Source: Medicago truncatula (taxonomy: Eukaryota; Streptophyta; Magnoliopsida; Fabales; Fabaceae). From it: DNA of 64,000 bases. A model generated the notes under the pieces. It was not told where the DNA came from, ran no database searches, and worked only from the letters and a program-made list of their open reading frames with translations. Position numbers and translations under genes: made by a program. Positions 22,001-33,641 of this stretch are shown piece after piece; position 1 is the stretch's first letter; each line of letters opens with the position of its first letter. The DNA is taken from positions 35,562,494 through 35,626,493 of the forward strand of contig NC_053045.1 in NCBI RefSeq assembly GCF_003473485.1, written 5' to 3'.

Positions 22001-25000
22001 TTTTTGTTCCTCACTCGATCCTCCTAGCATTCTAACTCGTGCACAGTACAATTATCGTCACAGCTGCTGCCACTTGCATGATCAAGAAGGCATTCAACTT
22101 GAAACTGTCCAGTTTTGATTTAGGAAAAGCCCTGGCTCCGATTCAGATTAGGGGAATCCAAAGCGGCTAGTGAAGAAGAATCAAATGAAGGTCGTAAGAC
22201 TTTCCCTCCAAAGATATTGATTCTTACAAATGGGGGAGAAACAGCATCATCTCATAACAAATAAACTCAGCAGGAGAGGGAAATCTAGGTTTGCATCATC
22301 GCAGTTAAGGAAATATGTAAGTTTACATCACTATTGTGAATTCATTTATTTCAGTGGTAAAATGTTTACGGTAAAAACCCAGTAAACTCACTGCCATGGA
22401 GGATACAAAGAGTTGTGACTTTTGACTATTTGTACTTGACTGGATATGGTAAAGATTGCATCCCGATGAAAAAATCAAAGTTGCTTCTCTCCAACCCAAT
22501 TGAGAAAATTCTTGAGCCTTTGACTGTGTCTAGTGCATTAGTGGCTATGCTTGTAGAAATCACAACACAAGCATGATGGTGATTCTAGGCATTCTCAAAG
22601 AGCACCCTTTGAATGTTGAACAAAGACTTGGAAATTTGTCTCTCTGTTTGGTGGATAGTATGAAAAATGATGGATGCATGTAAGCCAAACGTAGTAAACC
22701 GGAACGGTTTGATATCTAAGTTTGCGGGCAGTGTTAACAAAGCAATGGTGGACACTTATATGCAATAAGAAAAATAGAGAACACTTAGATGCAGTAAAAC
22801 AAAAAAGAATTATCACCTATAGGTTAATTTTTATGGCTCATGGTGAACTATATGTTTTGATGGTTCACTTATAATCCACCTTCATTTTCATGTGCGTCAA
22901 TTTTGATTTGTTTTTTCCTTTAAACCATTTTACTTGATCCTACATACATACCTTGCTACAGGCGCCCATCAATGAGCTATATGTCATTATTCCAATCTGT
23001 ACTCCTTCTTTCCGAGCTTGTTGTAGTATATCAAAGGCAGCCTCCAGCTTTTTAGCATGTCCAGCAACATCTATTAGTGCACTCATAAACATCTGCATGG
23101 TGATTCAATAACTTCTGTAAGCAATCAATGGTAGAGAAAGGACAGAACAATACATGCAAGAATCGATTCAAGAAACCACCATACAAATAAAGGCAGATTT
23201 TTTTAAAAACAAAAAAAACATGAAGATGTAAATAATATATAATCACCCAAAAATTCAAAGACATAATACCTCATCAGGGAGCACCCCTTTCTGGGTCATG
23301 TCATCGTATACACTACGTGCAAATTCCCAATCTCCAGTTTGACTACAAGAATTAATTGCAATTGTGTAAACTTCTGAAGATCCCTTTATATTATATTGCT
23401 GTATCATCTTATACACTTCACGTGCTCGTTCAACCTATTGAAATGTCATCATTGTTAAGTATTACATACATTTCATGAAACATAAGAATTACTCCAGAAA
23501 ATAGATTTTCATCCTAGAGGGAAATGGAGGAAGAAAGATCCACACCTGACCAGCCTTTGCACATGCCTTCATCAATGTGCCAAAAGTTACGTGGTCTGGC
23601 ACAATAGGCTGTATTTCAGCTTCCATTTCTGCTATCACATCAAAGGCACGAGCCATTGCTCCAGACTGTGCACATGCAGCTATAAGTGCATTGAAAACAA
23701 CACGATCTGCCTTCACATTCTACTGCATAAAAATATTTCATCAGTATGTACTATTAAGTATTAACAATTGTAAGAGGAGCTCAACAAATACCGGTGACAC
23801 AATATTTTATTAGAAAAAGGTGCTGCAAATATTGTACCTTTGACCTCATTATCCCATAAGCACCAAATGCTTTAGCTACTTGACCAGCTCTAGCACAACC
23901 ATCAATAAGTGCCCCGTAGGTATGAACGTTAGGTTCCACTCCAGAATTAACCATCTTGTGAAACACCTAAGTATGCATATTAACATTTTTTACTACATAT
24001 GGATTAGAGAAATATAATTAAATATGATAATATCATGCTAGGGTGAATTAATTAACAAATCCAAGAAGAGAGGCATTGTACTTCAAACATTAGATCAACT
24101 TTCCCACACTTGCCACAAGTTGATATTAGAGTGGTATAAAGTTTGCAATCAGGATCTAGTCGAGCATCCTTAAGAAGCTGAATAACTTGGAAAGCCCCTG
24201 AACGCGCAACACAAATGTCATGCACTGGAAAGGTGGAAAAGAAAGAACCTTTTGGAGGGTAACCAGCATCATTTACCTTCTGAGTCTTGGGAGCTTGCAC
24301 ACACTGACATAAGCATATTAAATGTACTCAATGTTGGATTTGGAATAAGCCTAACATAGTCAAAGGCTTCATTTACGGCTTTTTGTTTCTTGCAGATGTT
24401 GAAAAACTTGGCATGATAAACCTATAACCAGTGAATATGACACATAAGAGAAATTCAAAATTGAAGAACAGTAGCCGGAAACAACCATAAAGATGCATGT
24501 ACCTTTGTCATATCTAGTAAACCCTTCATTTCCATATCTTTAAGCAATTCTACACATTCACATAACCTAACAAAATCGATGTACTTCAAGATTAGTTTTT
24601 CAAGCTTTAAATTCGTATAAGAGATGAAGGGAGGAGTTTGACAACATTGTTTCATTCGAAGCAAATTTGCTACATTTATAAAATTCTTATAAGATTTATC
24701 TAAGGACACTTTTATGTTCTTTGGCGTTCATTGGGGTACCTCCCAGCTTTTAGCAAGTTATTATACTTGCTTAGATGCTTTGAAGGATCAACTTTCAGAC
24801 CATCGTGGACCCTGATTTGATCATTTCTCTGATCAACATGCACCCTGACGTGGGAACTCTGGGGCAAAACATTGTTATTATTGTGATCCATATAGTTCCT
24901 TTCCATGTCTCTCACATATCTGCTGGATTTCCTCAATTTTTTACTTGTATGTTGTGGAGGATAGCCTTCCTTGGGACTGGAAATTTTAGCTGCTCCTTCA

Positions 25001-27225
25001 ACGTACTCTGAAACAACAAACATGATTTACATTATGAAAATTTTATCTAAATTTTGATTGTTCATCATGATGACATTATGAAAAGATTGGCTACATCATC
25101 AATGAAATTATATCATCTTGCATTTTCTTTTATATAATTACCTGCATTTTGTAGAGAAATATCTGCAGATAATCCTAATCCATCCAGGCTGATATTTCTT
25201 ATAGCTGATGACAGTTCTGTGCTATTCACAAAAGAAGTACTGGGAGATAATGACTTGATACTACTCAGGGGTGTCATGGATTCAGATGCCAAATTATTGT
25301 CATCATAAAACATGTACAGCCCTTCCCTAACAGATTCACCAAAGATGACATTGCTTTTGATGGCATGAAGATCAATTTTTTCTTTAGTATGGCCATTGAT
25401 TGTGTCAAGTGCTTTGTCTAAACCAACAGAAGAAGTGTTATGCTCAGGTTTGACCTCACTCAAAGGCAACTCAAGAGCAGAGTCAGCAACATCTTGACTT
25501 TCTTCCACTTGTAAAGTCATTTCCTCAGCAAAAGCTATAGATGCCAATGAATTTGATTGGAAAGTCACAGACAAAAAAGGCTCCTCTAATACCTCAGAAC
25601 TGTTACCATTGACACTAAAGGAACTGTTACCATTAACACTAGAGTCAAGAACAGAGTTACCATTGACACTAGAGTCAAGAACAGATGATGATGAATCTAA
25701 TGTCCGAGTCTTCATGGCTGTTTCCTGCACCATAGAAGATTGCAAAAATTGAAGGTGGACCTCTTGGTCCTCAAAAACATGGTTGTCCTTTCCGTTAAGA
25801 TCATTTAACTTCCCAATTTCATTCAGTGTGTTATCCCTTTGAAATTCTGGAAAACCAAGAATCTGGTTATCAATGACCTGGTTCGCAACATTACTTCCTT
25901 GTGGTGATAAGGCATATTTTGCATGTCCCTGTGTCAGTAGTAGTGAAAATGTTAAGACGGTCTTAGTAATATATAAATAGAAGTATAGAACATATGCAAT
26001 ATGTGATCAATTCAAAACTACATTAAACTAAGCCAGAGAAGGAAACACTAGAACATTATGAACATTAAGGCTCTATTTGGGAAGGAAAATTTTAGTTTAT
26101 AGCTTATATAATCACATGACCAAAATACATCTGGTTAGTAACAATTTTTTGTCACGAACGGACTTGTAGCTTTTTTTACTGGCTTCTAGGCTCTTCTTTG
26201 CTGATGAGCTTGTAAGCTAGTTGATTGAATTTGTAGTGTTTGGTAAAATTAGCAGTTGAACTAACTTATCAAATGACATAAAAATATATTTTTTTGAAGT
26301 AAGATGACAGGGGTAAAATTGAGGGGAAAAAATGATAAGTTATAAGCTTTTAGCTTATCAAAATAAGCTATAAGCTAGTAAAAAATAGGTTGTAAGCTCG
26401 TAAGAAAATAATATTACCATACGAGTTTTTTGTAATACAAGTTTATAAGTTATAAGCTCAAAATCTGGCATTGCCAAACAGAGCCTAGTGTTTTTTGATA
26501 AGCAACTTCAAGTAGCTTTTGAGCTCTTAGTTTATCATTATTTATCAATTTTACCCTTCCTATCTTATCGAAAAAAATTAATAAATATTAAATAAATAAA
26601 TAAAAAATTATATAATTTCATATTGATGAACTAGTTCAAAAGCTAATTTGATCAAATACTACAAATTCAACATGTTAGGTTAGCTTATTGATTATTGTTA
26701 TAACTTCATTTTCTATCAACTAGTTTATCAGATATCTGCTATTTTTTAGCGAACAGAGCTACGCAGCGACATTGTAAGAGCAAAATATCACCATAGCGGA
26801 AAACTAACTTTAAACAATACCAAAAATCAGAACAAAAATGCCTCACCAAATTAAAAAAATAAAAAAAATAAAAAAAAGGAAGAGTGTAGAGTGGATGAAC
26901 TAACCTGGTTGAGATTCTTCTTTTTCTTATTGTTAAGAGTGAAATGAATCCAAGAAACAGCAGATAAAGTAACAACGACAACAACAACAATAAGTTGAGA
27001 GTTTAAAGCAGCTTTGAATACAAACCGCGGAGAATGAAGACGAAGAAGTCCTAACTTGTTCCGTTTATTTGGAGAACGAAGTGATGAAGCTGAAGATGAA
27101 GATGAAGATGTAGGTGGTTTGAGACTGTGGTTGCAACCAAGGAAACTTGTACGGGAAGAAGAAACAAATAGAGGAGAAATTAATCTGAGAGAACGTTGGT
27201 TGCTGAAGAGTTTGTTAACATCCAT
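16049..27225 (-). CDS. MRL1: Chloroplast PPR protein MRL1 (maturation/stability of rbcL mRNA)
   Basis: MRL1 is a pentatricopeptide-repeat protein that binds the 5' UTR of chloroplast rbcL mRNA and protects its processed form (known in Chlamydomonas and Arabidopsis). I placed 19 exons (minus): 27225-26905, 25928-25142, 25007-24740, 24566-24503, 24421-24277, 24197-24082, 23966-23838, 23719-23546, 23434-23270, 23092-22952, 21200-21101, 20087-19979, 19890-19799, 19373-19283, 18945-18714, 18610-18518, 17800-17752, 16981-16888, 16283-16049. All have GT..AG borders and join into one 3405-nt frame, 1134 residues, slightly longer than I recall for the Arabidopsis protein. Residues 1-75 are Ser/Arg/Lys-rich (transit-peptide-like), 76-96 hydrophobic; 108-459 are low-similarity and acidic with a repeated SSVNGNS module; about 460-870 carry tandem PPRs (e.g. 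TYGALIDGCARAGQVAKAF); 870-1134 is the conserved MRL1 tail ending GNLSLD. Stop TAA at 16049. Confidence 0.95.
18115..18301. mobile_element. Solo-LTR-like repeat in an MRL1 intron
   Basis: Begins TGTTGG and ends CCAACA (TG..CA with short inverted ends), 187 bp, within the intron between exons 16 and 17 of MRL1. Internal phrases resemble the LTR-like segments near 13.2 and 14.3 kb. No matching 5-bp duplication is visible at the flanks. Confidence 0.5.
20227..20980 (+). other. Promoter-like, possibly LTR-derived insert in an MRL1 intron
   Basis: Lies in the intron between exons 11 and 12. On the plus strand (antisense to MRL1) it holds TATAAAAA at 20481-20488 followed by a CT-rich tract, and TATAAATA at 20672-20679. 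This arrangement is like a copia LTR promoter followed by a pyrimidine-rich leader. Borders and duplication were not found. Confidence 0.35.
21201..22951. other. Longest MRL1 intron (1.75 kb)
   Basis: Intron 10. It begins with the donor GTATG (minus strand, 22951-22947) and ends with TTTCAG (21206-21201). No second gene is seen; the moderately GC-richer part at 22030-22600 differs from its surroundings and may be a decayed insertion, but I cannot name it. Confidence 0.5.
26069..26485. mobile_element. MITE with GGCTCTGTTTGG-type ends in MRL1 intron 1
   Basis: Left end GGCTCTATTTGG and right end CCAAACAGAGCC are inverted repeats with one mismatch over 12 bases. The 417-bp interior is full of short AGCTTAT/ATAAGCT words. 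Flanking TAA and TAG differ by one base, so a 3-bp Tourist/Harbinger-type duplication is possible but not exact. Confidence 0.7.
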
Positions 27226-28197
27226 GGATGATGAAGAAGAAGAAGAAGAAGGGAGAGGAGAGAGAGAGTGAAGAATGAAGCATTAGCAGAAAGAAGAAGA
27301 AGAGTGTGAGACTTGAATTGAAACCAGAGGTAGAGAAACTAGTTGTTGCTGATGATGGATATCCTATTTTAGATGACGTGGCGCGTTTTTGATTTTCCGT
27401 TAATCTGCGAGCCACCACAGATTCACTCCAACTTGCTTCTCTTAGAAAATACCGTTAATCATGTAGTGGATAGATCAAATTATTACTTCTATTTTTGTCA
27501 TAAAATATCAAATTAATTGCTGAATAATATATATTAAAAAATATATATTGTTTAGCACATTTATTTTGTAATATTTTAGTAATATTTAAATTTTTCAATT
27601 AAGATAGCGTGACAAAAATGATACGTTATAAGATTAAATTGTACTTGATATAACTTATTAAAAAATGTTATAAGTTAAGATCAAATGCATCTAAAGGTCC
27701 TTTAAGTTTTTCGTTTTAATTTATAGTGATAATTACATGTTTCATGTTGTTTGAGGTTTTTTTACTTATCTCAATTTTTTTAACTTCAATGTTAGGGTTA
27801 GGTACCGGTTCAAATATGATAAAAGTTTGCATTTTTTTTTTTTTGGGAAGTGGTTGGAATGTGTTCTTATCTATTAATAGGTTTTTGGTTCCCATATTCT
27901 ATTGTTGCAAATGCTTGTCAAAAAGTGTTTGTAACTAATCATGTGGGGGATTTTGGTTTATTATTAGAATTGTAGGTTTTTGGTTCAAAGATTTATACAT
28001 TCAAAAAATAATTGTTGTCAAAGATCTCTATTTTAATAATATCATGGTTTGTTGGATAGACATGTTTTTTTCCGATCTTAATTAAACGTTTTCCTCGAGC
28101 TTGGTTTGACATATTCATCACACTAGTACAATTGTTTGGTATGATTCATGTCAACCCGGTCATTTTGTTTGTTTTTTTTTTTTTTTTTTTGCTTAGT
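27226..28197. other. MRL1 5' region and spacer
   Basis: Directly upstream of the MRL1 ATG (minus) is a pyrimidine-rich tract (GAA/GAG repeats on the plus strand, 27227-27310), probably the 5' UTR. Beyond about 27450 the DNA is AT-rich without a supported gene. A T22-24 run at about 28168-28191 adjoins the copia relic. Confidence 0.5.
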
Positions 28198-28830
28198 TGA
28201 GGGATGCATTTATATTATTGTTTATCTACATGACATTGTCATAATTGGTATCGATCACCAGAGAATGCTCCAGTTGAAACAAAATCTTTATAATCAAACT
28301 AAAGATTTTAGTATTCTCTATTACTTTTTGGGTATTCAGTTAGCCCAATCTAAAGATATTCTTTTAATTTTACAAAGCAAATATGTTATGGATATTTTTA
28401 AAGAAAAAAGTATATAAGTGTCAAGCTAGTTGATACTTATATAGCACCAAAAGTCAAACTCCTAACTAATTAGGGTGAGCTCCTATCAGATTCAGGGAGA
28501 TATATGAGATTGGTTAAAACAAATAACTATCTAACAGTCATTTGTTCTAACATTTTCTTTGCAATTAATGTGGTAAACCGATTCTTAAATTATTCTTACT
28601 AAGAACATATAAATGGTGTATTCTATATTCTAACATACATCGAAGATGGTCTTAAAAAAGGTCTCATTTAAGGAGAAAGAGGACATAATCAGATAATAAA
28701 TTACTTAACTGTTGATTAGGCATGCTCACCCATTTATGGGTGATCGACTTCTTGCATTGTGTATTGATGGAGGAAACTTGATGTCTTAAATGAGTAAGAA
28801 CCAAAATGTAATTGCAAGATACGACGTAAT
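28198..28830 (+). pseudogene. Decayed Ty1/copia reverse transcriptase-RNase H fragment
   Basis: The frame at 28220-28415 reads like the copia RT segment YVDD..FLGIE (here LHDIVIIGID and YYFLGIQLAQSKD). Continuing through frameshifts and stops, further copia words appear up to about 28810: a segment like GRYMRLVGKLNYL, one like AINVVNRF, and an RNase H-like part near 28690-28800. Several frame changes and stops make it non-functional. No LTRs or duplication were found. Confidence 0.8.
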
Positions 28831-28984
28831 GGATACATGTCCATTACATTAAAATGTAGAGGACAAAAGTAGGGGAAATAAAAAAAGAGGGATAACAGAG
28901 ACTAGAGGAACACAAACAATGGATCACCCCTTTTAAGTGAAGTGGATGTAAGTGAAACTTTTAGCTTGTTATCAACTTTATTGT

Positions 28985-29265
28985 GGATGAAAGGTTTACA
29001 TTTGAGTACAGTTCATTTTAAACTAGATTTTAAGCTAGAGGTTGATTCATTTCACGATAGCAAACAAGATGATTCTGAGTTTGTTACTATCATTAATAGT
29101 TGTTAGTGTCTTTTTAATACCTTTTATAGGAATTTTCATGTAGAGTTTATTAAGAGGTAAAACTACAATGTCGCTCATGTTATTATAACACTACACATTC
29201 TTACCTAATTTCCAAATTTTTATTGATACATTTATGTTTGTATTTAACCTAGTAAAAAAAAAATG
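28985..29265 (+). pseudogene. LINE RNase H-like fragment with A-rich end
   Basis: Frame fragments read LEVDS, SKQDDSEFVTIINSC and FHVEFIKR, which match the C-terminal RNase H-like domain of plant LINE-type elements, interrupted by stops. An A run at about 29249-29259 may be the tail. Related in type to the better bounded LINE end at 1296-1490. Confidence 0.7.
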
Positions 29266-29839
29266 AAAATAGTGTAAACAATTGAAGAATGAGAAATATT
29301 ATCTTGAGATTTATGCATTCAACATGTTAAAATATAAAATAACTATTTATATACAAAAGTTATCAATTGTTTTTATATTTTAGTCTTTAACAAGTTCCCT
29401 AACAAAACCATGGAAGAATTTACTTGTCCCTCGCACAAATTATTGAATGCCAAGTCGTTCAAAGCTTTGTAGCTTACGATGTGAACATCATGTCATCACA
29501 TTTTGTTGACAAAATATATTTAGGGACTAATTCCTGATTTATTTGTGTGACGATTTGTTTTTTTGAAGTTAGATTTTTTTTTGTAAGTGACGTGGCTATT
29601 ACATGTGACAAGAATGATAATTTACTATTTTTTTATGCAAAAAACAAATACACTTCGTGCTAGCATGCATTACTCTATTCAAAGGAATTAGGTAGAAGTA
29701 GCTATAGTTTAACAGTGAAGAGGTGTGAATAGAAACCAGACACAACACACACTTTACCCTTTACGTTCTTGTGTTGTTCTTTCTTTGACACTTTCATTTC
29801 ATTCCTCAAACTCTATCAACAACAACAACAATAGAAGCC

Positions 29840-31933
29840 ATGGATAGGCTTCTATCTTCTTCTTCTTCTTCTCTCAACACCAACCTCAAACCCTTCACTT
29901 TCCTTCCTCTTAAACCTCGTTTTAATTCTGCAAGATTCAATTTTTTCCCTTCAAATCGTTCTTCCTTCAAGTGGGTCGCTTCAATTTCTCGTAACAATGA
30001 AAACCCATCTCCATTTTTGTCTGCAACGCCCCTTTTCGTCAAACCAAACAATTCACTTTCTCATGTTGCCAATTCTGATAACCCTATAATTGAATCTCAA
30101 CCTGTCAATAAGATCAATGCCACTGATTTCAAAAAACCAAAGGTGTGTGCTTTTTTGTTTTTTACATAGAGTTTCATTGTCGTTTTCATTCTGTTTTGTT
30201 TTATTTTAAAGTTGATTTTGTTCCATTGTATGAGGAATATAATTGTGCTTTTTTGAATTATAAGAATCTTATCTTGTCATTGGTATTAGGGAACAATCTT
30301 TGTAGTTATTAATATAATGCTGATTAAGAATTTATTATGTGAATATGGCTGATTCCTTTACTCTTTTTATTTAACTTTTGAAGCAGTTAAAGTTAGTTTT
30401 CATTTTTGGATCTATTATTGCTCCTTTTTAGTGATGTGGTTTCTTGTTTTTGGATTGTTGCTGGTCTAAAACCATAATCAAAGTTTAGATTTTTAATCCC
30501 AAGTTTTTTCTGATTAAATTTGGATTATTAACTTGTGGACTTGTTTATAACTTAATTGATATCAATACATGTAAAGTTTCACTTGAAGGTTACTTTGTTG
30601 AAGTGGGTGATTGTGACACAAGGCCTGTTTGGCTTGCTTATTTGAGTTAACTATTGGCATAAGCAGTTGTGAGGTTGTTTTGAAGAGCTTATGAAAACAA
30701 CGCATGGCATGTCCATAAGTTGTTTTCACATTTCAGCTTATTTCCGTAAGCTCTCCACAGTAGTTTATAAAATAGCTTGTAGCTTATACGAAGAGTGTAA
30801 ATTTATTCTATCTTTTGTTGTAGAAATAAATTATTCATAAGCATGTATATGATAAGCTTTTAATTTAGTTGTTTATTCGATTAGGGTGATAGTTGTTTAT
30901 TGTGATTATTATTGTCAAGTGATGCTGCTGCTGTTGTATTCATCATAATTTTTGTTTTAAGATTTTTTTTTGGCCGAAAGTTACAAGGGTTTACATTATA
31001 TAGATCCAATGTACAAATTAATTTTCTGTTAGATGTTTAGACTTTCCAATAAAGCTTATAAGGTCATCCTTGGTACTTTTTTTTTTTCCTCAGGGATTAA
31101 CAGTTCAGACATTTGTAATACTCTCTGCTCTTGTTGTGCTCTTAATTCAACCAGTTTTTGCACCAGCAGCTTTTGCAACATTTGCAAATGCTGCCAAGAC
31201 CAGTGGTCCTGCCACAACTGCAGTTGGGGGAAAACTTATCCGTACCGAGCTCCTAAGTAGTGCTTGGACTGGTTTCTTTGCTGGTTGCTTGCACACATTA
31301 TCAGGGCCTGACCACCTTGCAGCTTTGGCTCCATTGTCAATTGGCCGTACTCGAACAGAGAGCGCTCTCGTTGGAGCCCTTTGGGGTTGTGGCCATGATG
31401 CTGGTCAGTTAATCTTTGGCTTAATATTTTTGCTCCTAAAAGATCGACTTCACATTGAAATTATCCGAACTTGGGGCACAAGAGTAGTAGGTCTTACCTT
31501 GCTAGTAATTGGTGCTATGGGAATTAAGGAAGCTTCAGAAGTTTCTGCCCCAATTGTTGCCTTAGAAAACGGTGAAAGCAGCGTCGGCGCCTATGAATCA
31601 CTCGATAATCCTGTAGCTGGAAAGAAGAAGATTGGTTTTGCTACTTTTGCCACTGGAATAGTTCATGGACTGCAACCAGATGCGTTGATGATGGTGTTGC
31701 CTGCTCTTGCTTTGCCTTCTCGTGTATCCGGTGCTGCATTTCTCATCATGTTCTTAGTTGGAACTGTAGTTGCAATGGGGAGCTATACAGTATTTATAGG
31801 ATCATGTAGCCAAGCACTAAAGGATAGAGTGCCTAGAATAACCGAGAAACTCACTTGGGCTTCTTCTCTTATAGCGATAGCCCTTGGGTTTGCCATCATC
31901 ATTAGCCAGTTTTTTGGGTTTAGTTTGTATTGA
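29840..31933 (+). CDS. Plastid NicO-type (high-affinity nickel-transport family) membrane protein
   Basis: Two exons, 29840-30142 and 31094-31933, join in frame (AAG then GTGTGT donor; CCTCAG acceptor) into 380 residues. Residues 1-100 are rich in Ser, Asn and basic residues with few acids, as in a chloroplast transit peptide. From about 103 the protein is hydrophobic with around six to seven membrane segments. NicO-type metal motifs are visible: H168..D174-H175 in HTLSGPDH, GCGHDAG at 199-205, and HGLQPDA at 292-298. Bacterial NicO proteins transport nickel or cobalt; the plant members (Arabidopsis At4g35080 and At2g16800 as I recall) are annotated as high-affinity nickel-transport family, and the true substrate in plastids is uncertain. 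It is convergent with PIS and divergent from MRL1. Confidence 0.93.
30622..30886. mobile_element. MITE relic in the NicO intron
   Basis: Starts GGCCTGTTTGGC and continues GCTTATTTGAGTT, with AAAACAAC and ATGGCATGTCCATAAG words that also occur, in the opposite orientation, in the element at 37926-38161 in PIS intron 1. The right end is decayed. Confidence 0.6.
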
Positions 31934-33641
31934 TTTCACACTTTAGCCAGCCGGGAATTTTTATGATGATCATTTGTGTTAAGAAATAGTAGGACGGTTA
32001 AGTTAAGAGAGAAATTTTATTGTTTGGAGAAAGTTTATAATTCATGCAATATGTGATGTTGATTCCTATGGTATTAATTAATTGAGTTTGCTGTTTAATG
32101 TATATGACTCTGGTAGGTTTGATTATTCTTCACTTTAGATCTATGTAGCTGTCATATTGATATTATTAAGATTTCAATCGATATATTGCAATATTCTTAT
32201 TAAAAAAAAAAATGGCTATTGCAATATTCTGTTTATGCATGTTTGTCTTGGAACTCAAATACTGCAGTTCCACTTTTTTCTCGTGTCCTTATATGCAATG
32301 CATCATTCTATCCCCAAGAAACTGTTCCAAAGCATATCTCAAACCCCACATGAGTCCATTGTGATGAAGTCTTGTTTATTATGTAGCTTGTCTCTTCCCA
32401 ATTTCATAAACCTACATTGATTCCAAAACATCCCAACGGACGACATCCACGCCATTGGGAGAGTGAATAAACAAATAGCCTTATGCCTTCAAAAAGAATA
32501 AGTTTAATTTTTAAAGAGCTTCATGGTTCCCAAGATAAACTAAAAACTAGGGAAGTAAATAATAAGCTAGTTCTCTTATTAATCTTGTTTATCTTAACCC
32601 TCCTGTTCCCAAAAGAAATAGTAACAATATACATTTGCTCCAATATATAGTCCTTAAGCAAAATGAATATTACAACCTACGACATTTGTCAAACCACGCC
32701 TTACATGTGTTTGGTTTCACAAGTCATACTGTCGGCAGAAAGAAAAAAATAAGACCAAATCAAAATTAGTTAGTTTTAACTTTTAATTAATGATAACATA
32801 GATTTGAATTTTATTCCAAAAGTACCCGGATATTGCATGGAAATTAAGCATGTACTTTTCACAATGAATATGTAAAAAGAATTGAAATGTCAATATTGTT
32901 GAACAATCTATATTTCTTATATTAACACAATTTTATTTCTTGTGCCAAAGGCAAGAGATAGTATAAATGTTACTCAGTTTTATCCTTTACATTTTACACC
33001 GAATTTTTTTAGTGTGAACATCCAAATATATGATTACCACACTTCAAAATCATTGTTAAAAAATTTAAAATAACTTTCTTAAACAATATTCAAACACACA
33101 AAATACTTGCCGTTACTAGAATCTGTTTTTTTATCTCACAAAACCAACCCTAGAATCTCGCAAGAGTTATATATACCATACAATACATGAAAATTCAGTT
33201 GTTTTACTAAATCCTGCAAGCCAGGTCTCACCCTGCAACAGGAAATTGCAATAACATTCGCTGTGTGTAAAATATACGCGCTTATTCAGTATATTCCAAA
33301 CCCCAAAACAAAATAATCACAAGTCATAATTGGTGTGACATTTCCCCTGGTGCAGATAATATTGACAGACTTCAATTGATTAGGAATTCATAACTGAACA
33401 AATATGTTGTAGTGTGATGAATAATGAACACAAAAGGCAACAAACCTTGTGCTATTGAATTGTTGGCTACATGCACGGCTGGATTTTCTAATTCAGCATC
33501 GTTCCCTTTCACTATTTCTTTGATTACAAACAATGGAAAACTGAACAATTCAAGCTCAATTGCCATCTAGGATACTAATATTTAACATTTAGCTTGGTAC
33601 TAGAAGGCAAAGGCAAGGACTTCGTGGACATAGAATAAACA
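31934..33641. other. 3' regions of NicO (+) and PIS (-)
   Basis: Convergent spacer of 1.7 kb. The sequence below 33642 holds the PIS 3' UTR; the sequence after 31933 the NicO 3' UTR. Short open frames at 32157-32420 and 33372-33566 have no recognisable features. Confidence 0.55.

Noticed and set aside
26739..27225. Extension of MRL1 exon 1 beyond the donor at 26904, and an overlapping minus frame at 26739-26990
   Set aside because: After the donor the frame becomes low-complexity Phe/Leu and Ser runs, and splicing to 25928 gives a continuous MRL1 frame.
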